Origin: an uncultured Alphaproteobacteria bacterium
GTDB taxonomy: Bacteria; Pseudomonadota; Alphaproteobacteria; RF32; CAG-239
NCBI GenBank assembly: GCA_934254915.1
Contig: CAKQMH010000001.1
Location: 1-64,000, forward strand
Direction: 5' to 3'
Length of the DNA: 64,000 nt
Below the pieces are notes generated by a model, which saw nothing but the letters and a program-made list of their open reading frames with translations, was not told where the DNA came from and searched no databases. Every line of letters starts with the position of its first letter. Position 1 is the stretch's first letter. Shown piece by piece: positions 51,126 through 59,858 of this stretch. The position numbers and the translations under genes are program-made.

Positions 51126-51467
51126 TTAGCCCAATAACTTTCCACCGCAAGCCACATTATGTGCCGGCATATCCTGAAGCTGAATCCCGACATATTCTTG
51201 GTCTGCCCTAAAATTATCTTTGGCAAAGTCTGTTAATTTTTGTGCTAAAATATCTTCCTTTCCGCCGAAACCGATTGATTTCATCTCAATTAAAGCTCCG
51301 ATATTGGACATATCATCACCAAACATCATATCTTTGCCGGTATTAATTTTGCTTATGATGTATTTTTTAGGTTTGCCTAAAGTAACGGCCACCAAATCAG
51401 TTAAATTTTCCAACATTTCCGGCTGCACTTTAATTTTAGCATTAGTATCGATTGTAATATAAGGCAT
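51126..51467 (-). CDS. MIF-family tautomerase (macrophage migration inhibitory factor homologue)
   Basis: 113 aa. After removal of Met1 the protein starts with the catalytic proline (PYITIDTNAKI). ENLTDLVAVTLGKPKKYIIS, IGALIEMKSIGFGG (resembling the MIF loop CALCSLHSIGKIGG) and the C-terminal YVGIQLQDMPAHNVACGG are as in the MIF/D-dopachrome tautomerase family, which is a trimeric phenylpyruvate tautomerase. No signal peptide. Good ribosome site (AAAGGAGAATAAT). Bacterial members are uncommon; whether it acts on host signalling is unknown. Confidence 0.88.
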   Translation of the reverse strand: MPYITIDTNAKIKVQPEMLENLTDLVAVTLGKPKKYIISKINTGKDMMFGDDMSNIGALIEMKSIGFGGKEDILAQKLTDFAKDNFRADQEYVGIQLQDMPAHNVACGGKLLG

Positions 51468-51527
51468 ATTATTCTCCTTTCGTTTTATAATATACTACTA
51501 TATTAATCCGACAGGTTTTTGACAACA

Positions 51528-51561
51528 AAAAACGGCTGGTTTTACCAACCGGCCGTTTTAA
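51528..51561 (-). terminator. Terminator after the 119-aa gene
   Basis: On the minus strand AAAACGGCCGGTTGG and CCAGCCGTTTT pair around a short AT-rich loop and run into a T tract, directly after the stop of the gene at 51562-51921. Confidence 0.8.
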
Positions 51562-51921
51562 CTAAACACTGACTTTAGTGTTTTCATCGATGAATTTGAT
51601 AACCAAATCTTTAATGTAACGCCGCTCAACATACCAAACATATGCCAACCAACGCCCGCCGAATTGTTCACGCAGATACGAGTGCAACGAATAATCAAAG
51701 TCCGTATAAACAACCATATCATCACTGCCGACAAACAGCGTCTGCATGCAAATATGCCATTTTTCCATCTCATCACGAACCGAACATGCTTTCTCAACCA
51801 AATCTAAGATGCAGCCCTTAAAATCGTGTATGGTTATAATCAATAATTCACCTTTTCTTTGGCAAGTACATTTTTCATAGAAGTGTTTACTTACCAAATC
51901 ATTTACCTTGTTAATTTTCAT
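51562..51921 (-). CDS. Hypothetical protein, 119 aa
   Basis: No family recognised. No signal peptide or membrane segment. Mixed alpha/beta composition: FYEKCTCQRKGELLIITIHD (about 14-33), VYTDFDYSLHSYLREQFGGR (about 70-89) and WYVERRYIKDLVIKFIDENT. Three or four cysteines lie in the first half. The region before the ATG has no clear ribosome site. Its own terminator shows it is a single-gene unit. Confidence 0.65.
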   Translation of the reverse strand: MKINKVNDLVSKHFYEKCTCQRKGELLIITIHDFKGCILDLVEKACSVRDEMEKWHICMQTLFVGSDDMVVYTDFDYSLHSYLREQFGGRWLAYVWYVERRYIKDLVIKFIDENTKVSV

Positions 51922-52062
51922 ATCTATATTCTAATAATACCTAACAGAACGCCGAAAATAGCACGCTTAAATTTAAATGCAATAAAAAAATCCCCGCTTT
52001 CCGAACTTATTTGCCCTTAGCAACATCATTCCTCAAACGGGGATTCTCTTTTTAGAGGTTAA

Positions 52063-54909
52063 CTATTCATCTTCCGATTCAACATCCGGTTCGCTAATCT
52101 CCGGTTCGGTATTTCCGAATTCTTCCATATCCGATACCGAATCACCTAAGACTTCGCTTCCGGTTTCCTCTTCCAACTCCTCATCATCGCCTTCATCGGC
52201 CTCAAGTTTGGTAACCGAAACCACTTTTTCGTCATCAGCGGTGCGGAACAAAATAACACCTTGCGTTTTGCGTCCGGCGATTCTGATGTCGCTGACCGGC
52301 ATCCGGATCAGCTTACCGGCGTCAGTAACCATCATAATCTGGTTATTATCTTCAATCGGGAACGAGCTGACAATTTCTTTGTTGCGTGCCGACATTTCCA
52401 TATTGGCAATACCTTGCCCGCCGCGTCCGGTAACGCGATATTCATATGAAGACGAGCGTTTACCGTAACCGGTTGAAGTAACCGAAAGGATAAACTGTTC
52501 TTTTTCGCGCATTTCTTTGTACAATTCCGGTGTCAAAACATTCATCGGAATACCGGTTTCTTCCGGATTAAGCGGACAATCATCACCTCTTTCGACCTGA
52601 ATCCGCTTAGCCGCCGATGATATCTTCTGATATTCGTCACGTTGTTCAGAAGTCGCATCACTGTGGTTGAGAATTGACATTGAAACCACTTCATCATTAT
52701 CGGCCAGCTTAATTCCGCGAACACCGGTAGAATTACGCCCGACAAACACACGAACTTCCGTAACCGGAAAACGAATACATTTACCGCTGCGGGCAGCCAA
52801 CATTACATCATGATCTTCGTGGCAGATACGAACATTAATCAATTTGTCGCCCTCATCAAGTTTCATTGCAATCTTACCGTTTGCCTGAACATTGACAAAG
52901 TCCATCAACGAGTTACGGCGAACATTACCCTGACTGGTCGCAAACATAATTGACATATTTTCGCACTCAGCCTCATTTTCCGGCAGTTTCATAATCGTTG
53001 TAATGGTTTCACCGGCATCCAACGGCAGCAAATTGATAAACGGCTTACCTTTTGAAGTCGGCGAACCGAGCGGCAGTTTATAAACTTTCATTTTATAAAC
53101 CAAACCCTTGGATGAGAAGAACAATACCGGCGTATGCGTGCTGGCCACAAACAGACGAGTAACAAAATCTTCGTCTTTGGTCGCCATACCGGATTTGCCT
53201 TTGCCGCCGCGTTTTTGTGCTTTATAAGCATTAAGCGGAACACGTTTAATATATCCGGCTTCCGTAACCGTAACCACCATTTCTTCACGCTGAATCAAAG
53301 ATTCGATATCAGTATCATATTCAATATCTTCAATCTTGGAGCGGCGCGGAGTTGCATACTCATCTTTAATCACAATCAATTCATCGCGCATAATGCCGTA
53401 AAGTTTCTCACGGCTGGCCAAAATCGACAGGCACTCTTTGATTTCGTCACCCAGCGAAACCAATTCTTCGTGAATCTTATCGCGTTCCAAACCGGTCAAG
53501 CGCTGCAATTTCAAGTCCAAAATAGCTTTAGCTTGTGCTTCTGACAAACGATATGTACCATTTTCGACTTTGCGGTCAGGCTCGTCAATCAATTTAACTA
53601 AGGTTTCAACCTCACCGGCCGGCCAAGCTTTTGCCAACAAAGCATCTTTTGCATCTTGCGGAGTCGGAGCGGTTCTGATTAAGTCAATCACCGGATCGAT
53701 ATTTTCAACCGCAATGGCCAATCCGACCAAAACATGCGCTCTGTCGCGAGCTTTGTTTAACAAATAGATTGTCCGACGGCGGATGATTTCTTCCCTGAAT
53801 TCAATAAAGGCCTGAATAATTTCCTTCAGATTCATCATCATCGGGCGGCCGTTATTAATCGCCAGCATATTCATACCAAAACTGGTTTGCAGCGGGGTAT
53901 ATTTATAAAGTTGATTCAACACCACATCTGCCTGGAAGTCGCGTTTAACCTCAATAACCACCCGTACACCCTGCCGGTCGGATTCATCACGGATTTCAGA
54001 AATACCATCAATCTTCTTTTCTTTAATCAGCTCGGCAATTCGGGTAATCATCGCCGCTTTGTTGACCTGATACGGTATCTCGTGAACAATAATCGCCTCA
54101 CGGTCTTTGTGTAATTCTTCAATCGTGCATTTTGCCCGCATAACCACCGAACCGCGTCCGGTCAAATAAGCTGACTTCGCACCGCTGTAACCCAAAATCA
54201 AACCGCCGGTCGGGAAATCCGGTCCCGGAACGATTCGGATTAAATCTTCCAGACTGATTAACGGATTGTCGATATAAGCGCAGCAGGCATCAATCACTTC
54301 GCCCAAATTGTGCGGCGGAATATTTGTTGCCATACCGACGGCGATACCATTTGCACCATTAACCAACAAGTTCGGATAGCTGGCCGGCAAAACGGTCGGT
54401 TCTTGCAAACTTTCATCATAGTTCGGCATAAAATCGACTGTGTCTTTATCAATATCATCAATCAGCGAGTGGGCAACTTTAGCTAAGCGTGCTTCCGTAT
54501 AACGCATTGCGGCCGCGCTGTCACCGTCCATTGACCCGAAGTTTCCTTGTCCGTCAACCAACGGTACGCGCATTGAAAACGGCTGCGCCATACGAACCAT
54601 AGCCTCATAAACCGAGCTGTCGCCATGCGGGTGATATTTACCTAAGACATCACCAACGATACGAGCTGACTTACGAAACGGACGATTATAATCATAACCG
54701 TTTTCGAACATAGAATAGATAATGCGGCGGTGAACCGGTTTCAAACCATCGCGGACATCCGGCAGCGCACGCGAGACGATAACGCTCATCGCATAGTCCA
54801 AATACGAACGGCGCATTTCTTCCGAAATTTCCACCGGCGAAATATCTTTATTGGTGTTTTCAACCACTTGATTAAATTCTTCAGTCAATTTTTTTACCTT
54901 TTCAGTCAT
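52063..54909 (-). CDS. gyrA: DNA gyrase subunit A
   Basis: 948 aa, the subunit that cuts and rejoins DNA. The catalytic tyrosine is Y137 in AAAMRYTEARL. The quinolone-binding loop KYHPHGDSSVYEAMVRMAQP (91-110) has serine at the position matching E. coli S83 and glutamate at that of D87. The GyrA box QKRGGKGKSG and the C-terminal pinwheel repeats follow, ending in an acidic tail (about 900-948) rich in D and E. Tail length is above the family average. An AATCCCCG..CGGGGATT stem with a large loop (51990-52055) may terminate it. The upstream ribosome site is weak. Confidence 0.97.
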   Translation of the reverse strand: MTEKVKKLTEEFNQVVENTNKDISPVEISEEMRRSYLDYAMSVIVSRALPDVRDGLKPVHRRIIYSMFENGYDYNRPFRKSARIVGDVLGKYHPHGDSSVYEAMVRMAQPFSMRVPLVDGQGNFGSMDGDSAAAMRYTEARLAKVAHSLIDDIDKDTVDFMPNYDESLQEPTVLPASYPNLLVNGANGIAVGMATNIPPHNLGEVIDACCAYIDNPLISLEDLIRIVPGPDFPTGGLILGYSGAKSAYLTGRGSVVMRAKCTIEELHKDREAIIVHEIPYQVNKAAMITRIAELIKEKKIDGISEIRDESDRQGVRVVIEVKRDFQADVVLNQLYKYTPLQTSFGMNMLAINNGRPMMMNLKEIIQAFIEFREEIIRRRTIYLLNKARDRAHVLVGLAIAVENIDPVIDLIRTAPTPQDAKDALLAKAWPAGEVETLVKLIDEPDRKVENGTYRLSEAQAKAILDLKLQRLTGLERDKIHEELVSLGDEIKECLSILASREKLYGIMRDELIVIKDEYATPRRSKIEDIEYDTDIESLIQREEMVVTVTEAGYIKRVPLNAYKAQKRGGKGKSGMATKDEDFVTRLFVASTHTPVLFFSSKGLVYKMKVYKLPLGSPTSKGKPFINLLPLDAGETITTIMKLPENEAECENMSIMFATSQGNVRRNSLMDFVNVQANGKIAMKLDEGDKLINVRICHEDHDVMLAARSGKCIRFPVTEVRVFVGRNSTGVRGIKLADNDEVVSMSILNHSDATSEQRDEYQKISSAAKRIQVERGDDCPLNPEETGIPMNVLTPELYKEMREKEQFILSVTSTGYGKRSSSYEYRVTGRGGQGIANMEMSARNKEIVSSFPIEDNNQIMMVTDAGKLIRMPVSDIRIAGRKTQGVILFRTADDEKVVSVTKLEADEGDDEELEEETGSEVLGDSVSDMEEFGNTEPEISEPDVESEDE

Positions 54910-55230
54910 TATAAACTGTCGTTAATATAGCAAATAAGGAAAAATGATGTCAGTTTTTTTACTGACTTATACCCAGATAAAAAAAGCCGTTTTTCGCTCT
55001 ACGGGCAAAAAAAGTGCCTTAAAATTGATTTAAGCAAAATTATCGCCGGCAAAAGTTAACGCCTATAATCACCTGAGCTAAAAAATCGACATTACCCGTT
55101 ATTTGTCGATTGCGGCCATATTTTTGTTTTATAATTATAAACTGAGACTGCCGAATATGACCAAGGATCATAACCTCATTAAACAAAACGGAACAAGTAT
55201 ATGACTACAACCGACACGAGGGATATTTAA
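54910..55230. other. Intergenic region between gyrA and the third flagellin
   Basis: About 320 AT-rich bases between divergent genes. I see a short GTCAGTTTTTTTACTGAC palindrome (54949-54966) and a CGACATTACCCG..TTTGTCG pair, but no gene. The gyrA promoter must lie in the first 100 bases. Confidence 0.5.
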
Positions 55231-55320
55231 TTTTTAAAATATTTTCCCCCACTTGTTAACTTATTTCTAACCATTATATCTTTATATTAAGCACAGTAAC
55301 AAATAGAAAGGAGTAAGACT
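55231..55320 (+). promoter_or_regulatory. Conserved flagellin leader and promoter region (copy 3)
   Basis: Same layout as copies 1 and 2: TTTTTAAAATATTTTCCCCC, ACTTGTTAAC, then AACAAATAGAAAGGAGTAAG before GTG. TTGTTA with TATATC 16 bases later is a possible -35/-10. The AGTAAC inverted repeat of copies 1 and 2 is not kept here. Confidence 0.5.
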
Positions 55321-57087
55321 GTGGCGGGAGGAATCAGCCTCAATACGAGTATGCGCAGCAATCTGCTTAGCCTGCAAAATATCAGCGGGCAAGTTGATTC
55401 AACGCAGAATCGTTTGGCCACCGGTCTTAAAGTCAACTCCGCAATCGACAATCCATCCTCATTTTACACCGCAAAATCATTAAATAATCGGGCAACTGAT
55501 TTATCAACCCTTTTAGATTCTATGGAACAAGCTGTTTCCACCGTTAAAGCCGCGAACACTGCGCTTGAAGCCGGATCGGAATTGCTTGCCCACGCTGCCG
55601 CTCTCGCTAACTCGACGCTTGATACCACGGTCATACCCTCCTTTCAAGACATGCAAGCGTTAGTCGGCGACAGCGGCACTGTCGTGACTACCGCCCAAGA
55701 ACTCAAAAACGCGGTTAATTCCGGCGTCAAAACCATTTGTGTTTACGGTGAAATCAATTATTTTGAAAACGAAACCCTTAAACTCCAAGACGGGCAGAAA
55801 TTAGTCGGCACGGAATACTTCACCGGTTACACCGGCAACGAAAAATTCTCTAAAATTAACTTTAAGGGGAATCAAAATAATGCCATTGAATGCCGCGAAA
55901 ATACCATTTCCGACTTAGCTCTGAACTTTGATTGCACCAGTACAACCATATGCAACCTGATATTCAAAAATGGAAATGCCAAACTTAACATTAGTAATCT
56001 TGATTTGAATCTTTCATCCTTAGATGCCACCTCGCAAAATCTGCAAGGAGCAATATATGCATATTATGGTGAGCTTGCAATAGACGGCACAATCAATATT
56101 AACGGAACAGGTGCGCGGGGGGGGCTGACAACTTTTGAGTGCCACACAACTATCTCAAAAGATGCGGTTGTTAACATAAAAAACACATCATCACGATATG
56201 AAAACTATAGTTTTATGATGTATCGTAATTCTGTGGTTGATTTATATGGTACAATTAACTGCAATGGACGCACTTTCTTTGGTTATAAAGAGTATGATAA
56301 CAATACCCTAAATATTTATAACGGCGCAACCATTAATACTGCCAAAGGATTTCTAATAGACGCATCAAATAGTGATGACACCCGTAATAAAATTAGCTTT
56401 GAAGCCGGCAGTCGGCTAAATATTAATGATGGATATGGTCTAGTATCCACTATCAGTACCGGAACGAGTATCTTAGGTAATGCAACGTATAGAACAAATA
56501 TAACATCCCAAAATTTAGGTACGTTACCGGGTTTTACTAAGACCACAAACACGACTGATTGGAATAACTTTCCGCCGGTAAACAAGCGGACAGCCAATAA
56601 TACTGATAAAACGGCTAAAGGCTACAAGAAATTAATAAATCAATACGATGAGCTGATGAATGATGCATCATACAAGGGTATTAACCTACTTAAAGGCAAT
56701 GACTTGTCAGTGATGTTTAACGAAGACCGTAGCAGTTCACTTACCGTCGATGGAGCGGATATGACCAGTTCTTCTTTAGGACTAACAACCTTTGATTGGC
56801 AGACCCAAGGCGACATTGCCCAATCCTTATCCGAAATCGCCAATGCTTTATCGTCAATTAGGAGTTTTACTACTGAATTAGGCAATAATTATAGTATCTT
56901 AACCACGCGCCAGAATTTCACTGATAGTCTGATTAATGTCCTGACTGAGGGTGCGGATAACTTAACTTTGGCGGATATGAACTCCGAAAGTGCGACCATG
57001 CTCGCCCTCCAAACCAGACAACAGTTGGCGGTTAATGCTCTGTCTTTAGCATCTGAGGCAACACGGGAGATTCTTAAACTCTTCTAA
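55321..57087 (+). CDS. Flagellin with a beta-helix-like central domain
   Basis: 588 aa, GTG start after AAAGGAGTAAGACT. Residues 1-100 (MAGGISLNTSMRSNLLSLQN) and 495-588 (TRQNFTDSLINVLTEGADNL.., ATREILKLF) are the conserved flagellin ends, about 88 percent identical in DNA to the copy at 9308 over the last 200 bases by eye. Residues 125-400 differ fully: KTICVYGEINYFENETLKLQ, NAKLNISNLDLNLSSLDATS, GTININGTGARGG and VVDLYGTINCNGRTFFGYKE are the short alternating strands of a parallel beta-helix. It has four cysteines in this part, rare in flagellins. It faces opposite to the 9308 copy. Confidence 0.9.
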   Translation: MAGGISLNTSMRSNLLSLQNISGQVDSTQNRLATGLKVNSAIDNPSSFYTAKSLNNRATDLSTLLDSMEQAVSTVKAANTALEAGSELLAHAAALANSTLDTTVIPSFQDMQALVGDSGTVVTTAQELKNAVNSGVKTICVYGEINYFENETLKLQDGQKLVGTEYFTGYTGNEKFSKINFKGNQNNAIECRENTISDLALNFDCTSTTICNLIFKNGNAKLNISNLDLNLSSLDATSQNLQGAIYAYYGELAIDGTININGTGARGGLTTFECHTTISKDAVVNIKNTSSRYENYSFMMYRNSVVDLYGTINCNGRTFFGYKEYDNNTLNIYNGATINTAKGFLIDASNSDDTRNKISFEAGSRLNINDGYGLVSTISTGTSILGNATYRTNITSQNLGTLPGFTKTTNTTDWNNFPPVNKRTANNTDKTAKGYKKLINQYDELMNDASYKGINLLKGNDLSVMFNEDRSSSLTVDGADMTSSSLGLTTFDWQTQGDIAQSLSEIANALSSIRSFTTELGNNYSILTTRQNFTDSLINVLTEGADNLTLADMNSESATMLALQTRQQLAVNALSLASEATREILKLF

Positions 57088-57090
57088 AAA

Positions 57091-57312
57091 ATGTCATTCT
57101 GACCAAGCGCAGCGCGTGGAAGAATCCCGGCTTTAATGTACTGTCGGGCGTAAGTCCCGACATTGATATTGTTGCTACTTGGTACAAAAAAGTAGCCGAG
57201 ACCCTTCGACTGCGCTCAGGGTGACAGTATAAGTGCCGTCACTGACGGACGGCACATTTAAATACGGCCGGGATTTCTCCATTCCGCTACGCTCCAGTCG
57301 AAATGACATTTT
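57091..57312. repeat. Intergenic repeat array of the CACCCTGAGCG family
   Basis: Units alternate in direction: GTCATTCTGACCAAGCGCAG, ACTGTCGGGCGTAAGTCCCG, CCGAGACCCTTCGACTGCGC running into TCAGGGTGACA, a GTGCCGTCACTGACGGACGG palindrome, and TCCAGTCGAAATGACATTTT. It begins three bases after the flagellin stop. No gene is seen between 57088 and 57462. Confidence 0.7.
57133..57226. repeat. 94-bp perfect inverted repeat, right copy
   Basis: Exact reverse complement of 9007-9100 as read by eye. It contains the GTCGGGCGTAAGTCCCGAC palindrome and one CACCCTGAGCG unit. Confidence 0.85.
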
Positions 57313-57329
57313 TTAATGCACTATGTCAT

Positions 57330-57475
57330 AGAAGTTCGGAGAATGGTACAGCTAAAGTGATTTCTAGGGGTGGCGACACCGGAGTTTACATAAAGCGTAA
57401 ATGAGGATGGCGACAGCCCCGTAAAATCGCTTTAGATGTGCCGTTATACGAACTTCCCTACTCTAGACGAACTTC
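57330..57475. repeat. Long imperfect hairpin element, copy C
   Basis: Arms match copy A (GAAGTTCGGAGAATGG, CTAAAGTGATTT, then AAAATCGCTTTAGATGTGCC and TATACGAACTTCC), but the core is replaced by CTAGGGGTGGCGACACCGGA..GATGGCGACAGCCCC. It runs into the last four codons of fmt. Confidence 0.65.
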
Positions 57476-58368
57476 ACAGCACCAAACCCTCTCAACATCT
57501 CCTCCACACCCATAGCCTTTTTCCCTTGGCGTTGGATTTTGGTGACTTGCAATGCACCTTGTCGGCATGCAATTTTAAGAGTTTTGGTATCCGCAATAAT
57601 TGTTCCTGCCGGCACATTCAGATCTGGTATAACTTCTGTTGCCAGCACTTTAAAACGCTCATTGTTGTGTTCAAAATAAGTAGCCGGATAAGGATAAAAA
57701 GCACGAATTTTACGAGCTAAAATTTCCGCTGATTGATTAAAATCCAACTTAGATTCAGCTTTCTCGATTTTAGCCGCATAGCAAGTCAAACTGTCATCCT
57801 GTTTTTCCGGCTTAATATCCGCTATATGCGCCAAAGTTTGGCTCATTAAATCCGCACCCAGCAACGATAATTTATCATGCAACTCGCCGCCGGTTGTCGC
57901 TGGAGTAATTGCCACCTCTCCTTTGAGCAACATATCACCGGTATCAAGCCCTTCTGCCATTTGCATAACCGTAACACCGCTGACTTTATCTCCGGCTTCA
58001 ATACAACGTTGAATCGGAGCAGCTCCGCGCCACCGCGGCAGTAATGAGGCATGAACATTCAAACATCCCCACGGATAAGCTTGTAATATAGGTAGCGGCA
58101 AAATTAAACCGTATGCGGCAACTACCGCCACATCGGCATTCAATGCCTTAAAGGTTGCTTGTTCGACATCATTACGCAAAGTTTTGGGCGTTCTGACTTC
58201 TATACCGTGCTTTTCTGCAACCGAATGTACCGGCGTCTTGCACTCTTTTTGTCCGCGGCCGGCTTCCTTTGGTGCGCGTGTATAGACACAAACCACATTA
58301 TGTTCGGCAATCAATCTTTCTAACACCGGCACTGCAAAATCCGGTGTTCCCATAAATACTACTTTCAT
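57463..58368 (-). CDS. fmt: Methionyl-tRNA formyltransferase
   Basis: 301 aa. Fmt formylates initiator Met-tRNA using 10-formyl-THF. The catalytic domain shows VVFMGTPDFAVPVLERL (res 3-19), LNVHASLLPRWRGAAPIQRC (about 109-128, with the catalytic N and H) and MQMAEGLDTGDML; the C-terminal OB domain follows. It lies nine bases after def, the usual pairing. The last codons are part of the hairpin repeat, so the C-terminus may have been reshaped by it. Confidence 0.96.
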   Translation of the reverse strand: MKVVFMGTPDFAVPVLERLIAEHNVVCVYTRAPKEAGRGQKECKTPVHSVAEKHGIEVRTPKTLRNDVEQATFKALNADVAVVAAYGLILPLPILQAYPWGCLNVHASLLPRWRGAAPIQRCIEAGDKVSGVTVMQMAEGLDTGDMLLKGEVAITPATTGGELHDKLSLLGADLMSQTLAHIADIKPEKQDDSLTCYAAKIEKAESKLDFNQSAEILARKIRAFYPYPATYFEHNNERFKVLATEVIPDLNVPAGTIIADTKTLKIACRQGALQVTKIQRQGKKAMGVEEMLRGFGAVKFV

Positions 58369-58377
58369 AGCTAACCC

Positions 58378-58896
58378 TTATCTGTCACCGGTTTCACGGC
58401 GATGTTTTTCCAATTTTTTCAGCAACATCTGCCGCTTAAGACGACTGATGTGGTCGATATATAAAATACCGTCCAAGTGATCAAGTTCATGCTGCATGGC
58501 AACAGCTAAAAAATCTTCCGCCAGCAATTCGCATTCTTTACCGTTATAATCCATATATTTAACCCGCACACTGGCCGGACGCTCGACTTCGGCTCTCATT
58601 TCCGGCAACGACAAACATCCCTCTTCGCACACTTCTTTTTCATCCGATTTCCAAATGATTTCGGGATTAATCAAGAACAGCGGTTGCGGTTCTTCACCTT
58701 CGTGCGCAATATCAATAACGACCATTCGTTGTAATAAGCCGACTTGCGGAGCAGCCAAACCGCAGCCGTTTTCCGCATACATTGTTTCCAGCATATCATC
58801 CAAAACTTTACGCAAATTATCATCTACCGCCGTCACTTTGGCAGCTTTTTGTTTCAAAATCGGATGCGGATATTCATATACCTTAAGTTTTGCCAT
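58378..58896 (-). CDS. def: Peptide deformylase
   Basis: 172 aa metalloenzyme that removes the formyl group from nascent proteins. Motif 1 GCGLAAPQVGL (about 45-55), motif 2 EEGCLSLPEM (metal cysteine) and motif 3 QHELDHLDGILYID (metal histidines and catalytic glutamate) are all present. It lies between nusB and fmt; one base separates it from the nusB stop. A conserved def-fmt pair. Confidence 0.97.
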   Translation of the reverse strand: MAKLKVYEYPHPILKQKAAKVTAVDDNLRKVLDDMLETMYAENGCGLAAPQVGLLQRMVVIDIAHEGEEPQPLFLINPEIIWKSDEKEVCEEGCLSLPEMRAEVERPASVRVKYMDYNGKECELLAEDFLAVAMQHELDHLDGILYIDHISRLKRQMLLKKLEKHRRETGDR

Positions 58897-58897
58897 C

Positions 58898-59380
58898 TTA
58901 TCTCACATTTTTTGCAATTGTATCCAACAGGGCATTAACCATTTTAGGCTCATTTTTGGTAAAAAAGGCATAAGCTAAATCAACATATTCCTGAATAATG
59001 ACCTTGGCATCGACATCAGAAGTGTTAATCAGCTCATATGTAGCGCAAAGCAACAAAGCCCGCAGTGTTCCGTCAAGACGTTCAAACGACCAACCTTCTT
59101 TCAGATAATGCGCGATTGCCTTTTCCATATATTCTTTTTTCTCATGAACTCCACGCGTTAAGGTCGCAAAATAATTGCCGTCCATCTCGCCGACCTCGAC
59201 TAATTTTTCGTTTTCGAAACCATCTTCTTCAATTACATATCTTCCGATTTCACCGTTCAAAAAATCTTTAATCACGGCATCAACCGGCAACTGACCATAT
59301 TCAATCATATAAGTTGCCTGCACTGCTGCCAAACGGGCATCAGATTTCATTTTTATTTTTTCTGAAACAAATTTAGCCAT
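58898..59380 (-). CDS. nusB: Transcription antitermination protein NusB
   Basis: Start MAKFVSEKIKMKSDARLAAV nine bases after AAGGAG, overlapping the nrdR stop by eight bases; the longer frame is rejected. 160 aa, all-helical, with ARLAAVQATYMIEYGQLPVD (about 15-34) and LDGTLRALLLCATYELINTS, then VIIQEYVDLAYAFF near the end. NusB with NusE binds boxA RNA to prevent termination in rRNA operons. The middle is somewhat divergent. The nrdR-nusB order is common in alphaproteobacteria. Confidence 0.92.
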   Translation of the reverse strand: MAKFVSEKIKMKSDARLAAVQATYMIEYGQLPVDAVIKDFLNGEIGRYVIEEDGFENEKLVEVGEMDGNYFATLTRGVHEKKEYMEKAIAHYLKEGWSFERLDGTLRALLLCATYELINTSDVDAKVIIQEYVDLAYAFFTKNEPKMVNALLDTIAKNVR

Positions 59381-59855
59381 TGTCTTCATCTCCTTGCGGC
59401 TTTGCCATTTTATCAATAGTATCAACAAATTCTTCAAAATCTTTAACTTCGCGAAAATCACGATAAACCGACGCAAAACGGATGTATGCAATATGATCCA
59501 GATTAGCCAGCGCTTCCATTACATACTCACCGATAACTTGTGACGGAATTTCTGCCTCGCCGGAAATTTCCAAGCGCCGTTGAATAGAATTGACAATTTT
59601 TTCAACTCTGTCTTTGTCTATCGGACGTTTACGTACGGCAACCTCAATCGAACGCGCCAATTTATCCCGATCAAACATTGTCTTTTCGCCATTCTTTTTT
59701 ACAACGGTCAATTCCCGTAACTGTACCCGCTCAAAAGTCGTAAAACGCGACCCGCATTCTGAACATTCGCGGCGGCGACGGATAGCGGTATTGTCATCAC
59801 AATCGCGTGAATCTTTAACTTGTGTATCATCACACCCGCAAAACGGACATTTCAT
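59373..59855 (-). CDS. nrdR: Transcriptional repressor NrdR
   Basis: 160 aa. The N-terminal zinc ribbon CPFCGCDDTQVKDSRD..CSECGSRFTTFERVQL (res 3-48) and an ATP-cone (VVKKNGEKTMFDRDKLARSI, about 51-70) are diagnostic. NrdR senses ATP/dATP and represses ribonucleotide reductase genes. It lies three bases after murF and overlaps nusB. In related bacteria glyA is next to nrdR; here its 3' end is about 4 kb upstream, with murF and an insertion between. Confidence 0.97.
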   Translation of the reverse strand: MKCPFCGCDDTQVKDSRDCDDNTAIRRRRECSECGSRFTTFERVQLRELTVVKKNGEKTMFDRDKLARSIEVAVRKRPIDKDRVEKIVNSIQRRLEISGEAEIPSQVIGEYVMEALANLDHIAYIRFASVYRDFREVKDFEEFVDTIDKMAKPQGDEDNG

Positions 59856-59858
59856 CGT

